Assembly (NCBI GenBank): GCA_020636105.1
Contig: JACJYL010000001.1
Span: 2,170,001 to 2,234,000, forward strand
From: Lewinellaceae bacterium
Lineage (GTDB): Bacteria > Bacteroidota > Bacteroidia > Chitinophagales > Saprospiraceae
Reading direction: 5' to 3'
DNA length: 64,000 nt
Shown here: one piece after another, positions 59,319 to 64,000 of the stretch
Numbering within the stretch: position 1 is the stretch's first letter
Layout of the letters: the number at the start of each line of letters is the position of its first letter
Program-made: the position numbers and the translations under genes
Notes under the pieces: generated by a model
The model's database searches: none
What the model was told of the DNA's origin: nothing
What the model saw: only the letters and a program-made list of their open reading frames with translations

Positions 59319-60512
59319 ATGACAACCCGACACAATTCTCTTTTAAAAAACAAAGAGGATTACATTTTGAAAAAGAGTTTAAATACCTTCAGCACCTCCA
59401 GATTAAGCAACAAACCATTGGCAATATTGGTTGTATTGATAGCTGTGTTCCTCTCATTTCCATTGATGGCTGAGCAGCCAAAAACTAATTTCTATTCCTC
59501 TATCAGTTTTTTTGACGCCATAGCGAATGACGATATTGTAAACGTAACCATTGAAACCAATATTACCGAACTTATCGAAAACCGTAAAAACGAAGAATAC
59601 CTTCCCGCCACAATGAAATGGGAGGATGCAACAGGAATATGGAATACATACGAAGTAGGGATCATGCCCCGTGGAAAGTTTCGTCGCAGGATTTGTGATT
59701 TTCCTCCTTTAAAAATAAATTTCTCCAAAAGTGACCTCAAGGCATCCGGTTTGGCCCAATTTGACAAGCTAAAACTCGTCACCCACTGCGTAGAGGACAA
59801 GAATGAAGGAAACAGTAACCTGCTGAAAGAGTACCTCGCCTACAAATTGTACAATGAACTGACTCCAAACAGTTTCCGCGTACAGTTGATCAAGGTAACT
59901 TACATTGATAATGTGGGCGATTATGGCGAAGAGACCCGTTACGGATTTATTATCGAAAGCGAAAAGGAACTGGCCCAAAGACTTGGGGGAGTGGAATGTG
60001 AAGATTGTTTCAACCCTTCACCGGAAAACGTTTCCAGCAAGGACATGGGAATCACTTCCATTTTCAATTACATGATTGGCAATGGTGACTGGGGCATTGA
60101 GATGAACAAAAATCTGGCCATGGTGAAGATGAACAGCAATAACAAACTCGTTCCTGTACCCTATGATTTTGACTTCTCCGGATTGGTGAGCACCTCATAC
60201 GCGATCCCTAATCCAAATTATGGTTTAAAATCAATCCGCGACAGGGTATACCTCGGGACCGAACTTGACAACACACAGATCACGGCTATTTTGCAATATT
60301 TTGTAAACAAAAAAAGCGCCCTCGAAAGTATTGTCAAAAACATGAAGCCATTGAGATACAATTACAGGCAGGAAGTATTGACTTACCTTGATGAATTTTA
60401 CAGTGAAGTGGATCTTTTGCTCTCCATGAAAAATGTAAACCTTTACGAGGTATTGAAAAACGCGCATACTCAGGGAGTTAATTATCCAGGTGGACAAACG
60501 CTTGGAAAATAA
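59319..60512 (+). CDS. secreted protein resembling CotH-like kinases
   Basis: 397 residues with a long basic N-region and hydrophobic signal LAILVVLIAVFLSFPLMA. Seen: PRGKFRRRICDFPPLKINFS, FDKLKLVTHC, LLKEYLAYKLYNELTPNSFR, then IGNGDWGIEMNKNLAMVKM and VPVPYDFDFSGLV. This order (xRG/R motif, a YLAY.LY helix, a DW...N loop and a yDFD metal-binding motif) fits the CotH family of atypical secreted kinases, in which N and D bind ATP-Mg2+. The call rests on pattern only. Two Cys pairs (VECEDCFNP among them) are present. Single gene ending in a terminator. Confidence 0.6.
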   Translation: MTTRHNSLLKNKEDYILKKSLNTFSTSRLSNKPLAILVVLIAVFLSFPLMAEQPKTNFYSSISFFDAIANDDIVNVTIETNITELIENRKNEEYLPATMKWEDATGIWNTYEVGIMPRGKFRRRICDFPPLKINFSKSDLKASGLAQFDKLKLVTHCVEDKNEGNSNLLKEYLAYKLYNELTPNSFRVQLIKVTYIDNVGDYGEETRYGFIIESEKELAQRLGGVECEDCFNPSPENVSSKDMGITSIFNYMIGNGDWGIEMNKNLAMVKMNSNNKLVPVPYDFDFSGLVSTSYAIPNPNYGLKSIRDRVYLGTELDNTQITAILQYFVNKKSALESIVKNMKPLRYNYRQEVLTYLDEFYSEVDLLLSMKNVNLYEVLKNAHTQGVNYPGGQTLGK

Positions 60513-60547
60513 CCTGATCCCGGATCAAAAAATCCGAATAAAACTCG

Positions 60548-60589
60548 ACCGCAAGACTCCGATTTATGTTGGATCTTGCGGTTTTTTTT
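60548..60589 (+). terminator. terminator of the CotH-like gene
   Basis: ACCGCAAGA pairs perfectly with TCTTGCGGT, followed by TTTTTTT; loop of about 17 bases with further partial pairing (TCC/GGA). Confidence 0.92.
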
Positions 60590-60776
60590 GACTGCCCCCC
60601 TTTATTTTAACTTAAAACATTTCCTATTTTTTTATTTTTGGCCAACCTAGGCTGTTAAAACCATCGTCTAAAAGGATAAAAACGTTAAGGAAATTTAAAT
60701 TTCCAAGAATTACCAAAAAGTATTTTTAATTTAGATTTTTATTTTTACCCTATTAAAATTTTAAACCTTAACTAAA

Positions 60777-61937
60777 ATGAAGCATTTAACGCTACTCTCT
60801 GGCCTGATTTTGGTGATGACCTTTTTTTTAACCTCCTGCCTTGAAGACAAGCAACAATTGACCGTTCTCAACTATTCTGATGACGAATATGCTATATTGG
60901 AAGCGACATTAAATCTCCCCAGTGCCCGAGACAACTATGCCATTGAATTCCCTGGCCACATTTCCAGAAGAGGTGTTTTCCCTCCCTTCGTAAATGATGC
61001 CAAAGCCACCCTCGGACGAGTGCTCTTCTACGATAAAAAATTATCGCAAAACAATACTATTTCCTGTTCATCCTGTCATAAGCAGTCTCATGCTTTTGCA
61101 GACGACAAAGCCTTTAGTGACGGCTTCAATGGCGGTCAGACAAAAAGGAATTCGTTGTCCCTGGCGGCGGTGGTCAATTTCCCTACTTATTATGGTGGCG
61201 GAGCAACATTTGTGCGGCCCCGTTTCATGTGGGACGAGCGCGCCCAAACTATATTGGAGCAAAGTACAATGACAATACAGGATGAAGTGGAAATGGGGAT
61301 GAACCTGCACGATCTTTCAGGTAAGATCGGTGAACTCGATTATTACGAAGTGCTTTTCCGCAAAGCTTATGGCGATGGTTACGTCACTCAGGAACGCATA
61401 CTCGATGCTATTCAGGAATTCATCAATGCTTTCATCTCTGCAGATTCCAAATTTGACGAAGGGTTGAATATGGTAAGTACTCCAGGTATGGAATTTTCAA
61501 ATTTCACGACTTCCGAGAACAGGGGTAAGCAGCTATTTATACAAAAATGTGCCTCCTGCCACAGCGAAGATATGTCGATCCCGGTAGAACGTTATGCCAA
61601 CAACGGCCTTGACCTGGGTAATCCCGATCCGGGCATCGGAGGCATCAATGGCAATACTGATGATCTGGGTAAATTCAAAGTACCCCCTTTGAGAAATATC
61701 GAACATTCTGCTCCGTATATGCATGATGGCAGATTTGCCTCTCTGGAGGAAGTGCTGGAACATTACAGCTCCAACATTCAGCCTAATTCAAATCTGGACA
61801 GCCGCCTGATACAGGGAGGTCAGCCTGTAAAAATGAACTTCACCGAAGCAGACAAACAGGATATTATCGCTTTTTTGAAGACGTTGTCTGATAACACCTT
61901 TTTACAGGCAGAGCGTTTTTCAGATCCTTTTAAATAA
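60777..61937 (+). CDS. di-haem cytochrome c peroxidase family lipoprotein
   Basis: 386 residues. Lipoprotein signal ending FFLTSCLED. Two haem c sites: SCSSCHKQ near 102 and KCASCHSE near 262. Typical family segments: LGRVLFYDKKLSQNNTISC, AFADDKAFSDGFNGGQTKRN, the MauG/CcpA-like FMWDERAQTILEQS, VPPLRNIEHSAPYMHDGRFA and LEEVLEHY. Reduces H2O2 (bacterial CCP) or oxidises proteins (MauG-like) in the periplasm; the sequence does not decide which. Single gene with a strong terminator. Confidence 0.93.
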   Translation: MKHLTLLSGLILVMTFFLTSCLEDKQQLTVLNYSDDEYAILEATLNLPSARDNYAIEFPGHISRRGVFPPFVNDAKATLGRVLFYDKKLSQNNTISCSSCHKQSHAFADDKAFSDGFNGGQTKRNSLSLAAVVNFPTYYGGGATFVRPRFMWDERAQTILEQSTMTIQDEVEMGMNLHDLSGKIGELDYYEVLFRKAYGDGYVTQERILDAIQEFINAFISADSKFDEGLNMVSTPGMEFSNFTTSENRGKQLFIQKCASCHSEDMSIPVERYANNGLDLGNPDPGIGGINGNTDDLGKFKVPPLRNIEHSAPYMHDGRFASLEEVLEHYSSNIQPNSNLDSRLIQGGQPVKMNFTEADKQDIIAFLKTLSDNTFLQAERFSDPFK

Positions 61938-61955
61938 AGAAATTTTTACTCCCAA

Positions 61956-61994
61956 AAAGAGGCTTATAACGATCGTTATAGGCCTCTTTTTTTG
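61956..61994 (+). terminator. terminator of the cytochrome c peroxidase gene
   Basis: AAGAGGC-TATAACGATCGTTATA-GCCTCTT is a nearly complete palindrome, followed by TTTTTT. Confidence 0.9.
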
Positions 61995-62110
61995 CGGCAC
62001 AATGTTTCAACCTAATGGATTTTTTAAGATGTAAAAGGGTGTGGTAATCACAACCTTACCCCGGAAATTAATAGGTCTTACAAAGAGAAAAGGCCAAAAC
62101 CACCGATTTT

Positions 62111-62137
62111 TACTTCATTTTTCATGAAAATGAAGTA
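62111..62137. promoter_or_regulatory. perfect 11-bp inverted repeat, candidate operator
   Basis: TACTTCATTTT and AAAATGAAGTA are exact reverse complements around TCATG. It ends 4 bp before the TTG of the promoter at 62142-62172, a usual place for an activator or repressor site. It has no T-run use as a terminator in the plus direction. Confidence 0.55.
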
Positions 62138-62141
62138 AAAC

Positions 62142-62172
62142 TTGAAAACTGTTAAAATAAACGGTACATTTG
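62142..62172 (+). promoter_or_regulatory. Bacteroidota-type promoter (-33 TTG, -7 TACATTTG)
   Basis: TTG at 62142-62144 is followed after 20 bases by TACATTTG at 62165-62172, an exact TAnnTTTG match with the right spacing. It is the best complete promoter in the window; it would start a transcript near 62179 covering the mini-ORF and hairpin before the OmpA-like gene. Confidence 0.6.
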
Positions 62173-62239
62173 CACAGGAAATAAAAGGGTTGCTTTTAGG
62201 TTCCTGACATACATATTATTGAGAAAATTTCTAAACATT

Positions 62240-62305
62240 ATGGATTTAGCACCTACAGCCTGGCTCCTTCAATCGCCCGCTGTAACAAAAGAGGTTTGGC
62301 GATAA
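62240..62305 (+). CDS. 21-codon leader-like ORF
   Basis: ATG at 62240 to TAA at 62303-62305 encodes 21 residues (begins MDLAPTAWLLQS, ends KEVWR) with two Trp. It lies about 60 bases into the predicted transcript. Its last seven codons form the left arm of a perfect 16-bp hairpin and its stop codon lies in the loop, the geometry of leader-peptide attenuators. No ribosome binding site stands out, which is normal for the phylum. It could be chance. Confidence 0.35.
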   Translation: MDLAPTAWLLQSPAVTKEVWR

Positions 62306-62326
62306 AACGGCAAACCTCTTTTGTTA
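62283..62326 (+). terminator. perfect 16-bp hairpin upstream of the OmpA-like gene
   Basis: TAACAAAAGAGGTTTG pairs without mismatch with CAAACCTCTTTTGTTA around a 12-base loop. The right arm supplies CTCTTTTGTT, so a terminator or attenuator is plausible. It ends 35 bp before the ATG at 62362. Confidence 0.75.
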
Positions 62327-62361
62327 ACTTAATTCCATGAACTGATTAAAATATTTACCCT

Positions 62362-63804
62362 ATGTCAATGTCTACAATTCGTACGATTATGGCAGTCGCT
62401 TTGTTCCTTGGACTGCTTACACAAAATCCCCCGCTCTACAGCCAGGCCACGCCAAAAAACATGTTTGAAGTTGGCGCACATGGTGGTTACTTTTTTGTCA
62501 CTGGTGACGTTGCGTCACAACCAGGATGGGCCGCCGGTATCCATGTCCGTAAAGCAACGGATTACATTTTTTCCCTTCGGGGTGATCTGCTTTACGGCCG
62601 CGCCGCAGGAGATAATATGTTGGGAGGTACCTCTCAAAGAAATTATAACCTCAAATGGTATTCAGGTAGTGTTTTTGGGGTTTTCAGTCTGAATTCTCTT
62701 CGTTTTGACAAAGCCGTAAGAAATTTCAACCTCTACGCTATGGTAGGTGGAGGTGCCAACAACTTCAGAAGCGAATACGACAATGCTTATGAAACCCCAC
62801 GCAAAGGAATTGAATACTTCCGCCTTTCTCCTCATGCCGCCGTCGGTGCCGGAATGAGCTACAGGATCAACCAAAGGATAAACATCGGACTGGAACATCA
62901 GGTGATGACTTTATTTGGCCGACGTGCCGATCTGCTGGATGGTGTCGAACTTGAAAATAAGATCAGAACGCCCTTCCGTGATCTCGTACAATATGCCCAT
63001 TTGCAAGTCAACGTCAACCTGGGCAATCCTTCAAAATACTCCGAGCCCCTTTATTGGATCAATCCGCTGGAAAGCGTGATGAATGATATTGACGATGTCA
63101 AAAAGCGCCAGGAAGAAATGTTGACGGACTCCGATGGAGACGGTATTATTGATGCCCTGGACCAGGAGCCCGATACCCCCGCCGATGCGCCGGTTGACAC
63201 CAAAGGTCGCACCCTCGACAGTGATAAGGACGGCGTGCCCGACTATAAAGATAAAGAACCTTATTACCCACCAAGAGCAGGAGAGAAAGTTAACGACAAT
63301 GGTGTGGTAATCAATCCTCTTACGCCAAATGGCGGGGTGAGCGAAGATCGTGTCCAGGAAATGATCGATGAATCTCTTAAGAATTACGGCCTGACGGAAA
63401 ACAACAATACCGTTCAGGAATGGTTCTTACCCATGATTCACTTCCCGACAGACGTTTCCACTGTAAAATATTCTGATTATGGCACACTCGCCAGCATCGG
63501 TCGTATGATGAAAGGAAACCCTCAGCTGAGGCTGGTCGTCCTGGGACATACAGACCAGACAGGAAACGAATCGCTGAACGACAGGTTGTCCTACCAAAGA
63601 GCCAATGCCATCATAGAGCATTTGGTCACCAATTATGGAATCGGAAGAGGCCGGCTTATATTGCAATGGAAAGGAAGCAGCGAAGCACTTGTACCCTCTT
63701 CCTCCAGTTATATGAACAGAAGAGTTGAGTTCCGGGTAGCCTCTCCAGGTGACGTAGAGATGGATCCTCCTGCTGGAAGCACCAAAAATAAATCAGGATA
63801 CTAA
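62362..63804 (+). CDS. OmpA family protein with N-terminal barrel and TSP3 repeats
   Basis: 480 residues. Signal peptide MSMSTIRTIMAVALFLGLLT to about YSQA, then a beta-barrel-like domain (about 30-230: FEVGAHGGYFFVTGDV, NIGLEHQVMTLFG, HLQVNVNLG), a coiled region, two TSP3-type calcium-binding stretches (DSDGDGIIDALDQEPD and LDSDKDGVPDYKDKEP) near 255-300, and a C-terminal OmpA domain (VLGHTDQTGNESLNDRLSYQ, RRVEFRV) that binds peptidoglycan. It anchors the outer membrane to the cell wall. Its expression may depend on the leader hairpin just upstream. Followed by a strong terminator. Confidence 0.93.
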   Translation: MSMSTIRTIMAVALFLGLLTQNPPLYSQATPKNMFEVGAHGGYFFVTGDVASQPGWAAGIHVRKATDYIFSLRGDLLYGRAAGDNMLGGTSQRNYNLKWYSGSVFGVFSLNSLRFDKAVRNFNLYAMVGGGANNFRSEYDNAYETPRKGIEYFRLSPHAAVGAGMSYRINQRINIGLEHQVMTLFGRRADLLDGVELENKIRTPFRDLVQYAHLQVNVNLGNPSKYSEPLYWINPLESVMNDIDDVKKRQEEMLTDSDGDGIIDALDQEPDTPADAPVDTKGRTLDSDKDGVPDYKDKEPYYPPRAGEKVNDNGVVINPLTPNGGVSEDRVQEMIDESLKNYGLTENNNTVQEWFLPMIHFPTDVSTVKYSDYGTLASIGRMMKGNPQLRLVVLGHTDQTGNESLNDRLSYQRANAIIEHLVTNYGIGRGRLILQWKGSSEALVPSSSSYMNRRVEFRVASPGDVEMDPPAGSTKNKSGY

Positions 63805-63825
63805 CTATTCTTTGAAACTTTTTTG

Positions 63826-63867
63826 CAAAAAAGGGAATTATATCAATGTATATAGTTCCCTTTTTTC
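63826..63867 (+). terminator. terminator of the OmpA-like gene
   Basis: AAAAAAGGGAA-TATAT and ATATA-TTCCCTTTTTT form a strong stem with a small interior loop; T-run follows. From 63868 to the end of the window nothing more can be called. Confidence 0.88.
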
Positions 63868-64000
63868 GTAGAACTATTTTTACGTATTAAAGGCTTATAC
63901 AGAAAACCCGGATACAATTATTGGAATGAATCTACCGTAGCGGTCGGTTCTATTTTATGAATAAAAACATCCGGACATGCCTATTTTCCCAGAATTCATG

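Noticed and set aside
1..64000. tRNA, rRNA or tmRNA genes
   Set aside because: No cloverleaf with a GGTTCRANYCC-type T-loop and no rRNA motifs were found in the intergenic DNA; GGTTCAA strings near 10.5 and 15.5 kb belong to repeats.

Overview
The window looks like chromosomal DNA of a Bacteroidota bacterium, most likely of the Saprospiria type. Several things point that way. A 2.4-thousand-residue surface protein ends in a type IX secretion (T9SS) sorting domain. There are many lipoproteins and outer membrane proteins, a 674-residue urocanase, a BshB1 (bacillithiol) gene, and -7 boxes of the form TAnnTTTG upstream of several genes. Shine-Dalgarno sites are weak or absent. No tRNA, rRNA or CRISPR array was seen.

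Layout. 0-16 kb: end of a membrane protein gene, urocanase (hutU), a PLP-dependent cysteine/cystathionine synthase-like enzyme, a Nudix hydrolase, a Cys-rich secreted protein, an Amidase_3 protein, an AddB-like PD-(D/E)XK nuclease coupled to rimM, uridine kinase, an EF-G-like GTPase and a group II PLP decarboxylase. 16-28 kb: a surface/secretion region with the giant adhesin (Calx-beta, LTD-like, HYR modules), then four tail-collar (MdpB-like) paralogues with a leucine-rich-repeat gene among them, headed by the 5' remnant of a patatin phospholipase gene. 28-31 kb: a four-gene operon of lipoprotein, polytopic membrane protein, NarL-type histidine kinase and response regulator. 31-39 kb: sucC, then a repeat-rich stretch with heptanucleotide tandem repeats, a complete IS3-family element, and a gene that reads as an effector-associated domain (EAD11-like) fused to a PutAbiC-like abortive-infection domain, followed after 12 bp by an M28 peptidase lipoprotein; then bshB1, an NlpE-like lipoprotein and fabG. 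39-52 kb: pepT, a DUF5723-like outer membrane protein with an SH3 tail, nitroreductase, an extended SDR, a lipoprotein, fRMsr, rplS, a MIase-like small protein, an HD phosphohydrolase and fmt. 52-64 kb: a MORN-like lipoprotein, a DUF4011-type helicase/nuclease, a second amidase, alkaline phosphatase, a CotH-like protein, a di-haem cytochrome c peroxidase, a small regulated-looking unit with a 21-codon ORF, and an OmpA/TSP3 protein.

Most genes are housekeeping or cell-envelope genes in short transcription units separated by clear hairpin terminators. The best candidates for something less described are the EAD11-like/AbiC-like fusion at 33.0-33.8 kb, the 62.1-62.33 kb unit (palindrome, promoter, mini-ORF whose stop sits in a terminator loop), the mosaic collar cluster with its patatin remnant, and the dispersed heptanucleotide repeats. 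One of the repeat copies preserves an exact empty-site reference for the IS insertion. All functional calls come from reading motifs by eye; no database search was run.
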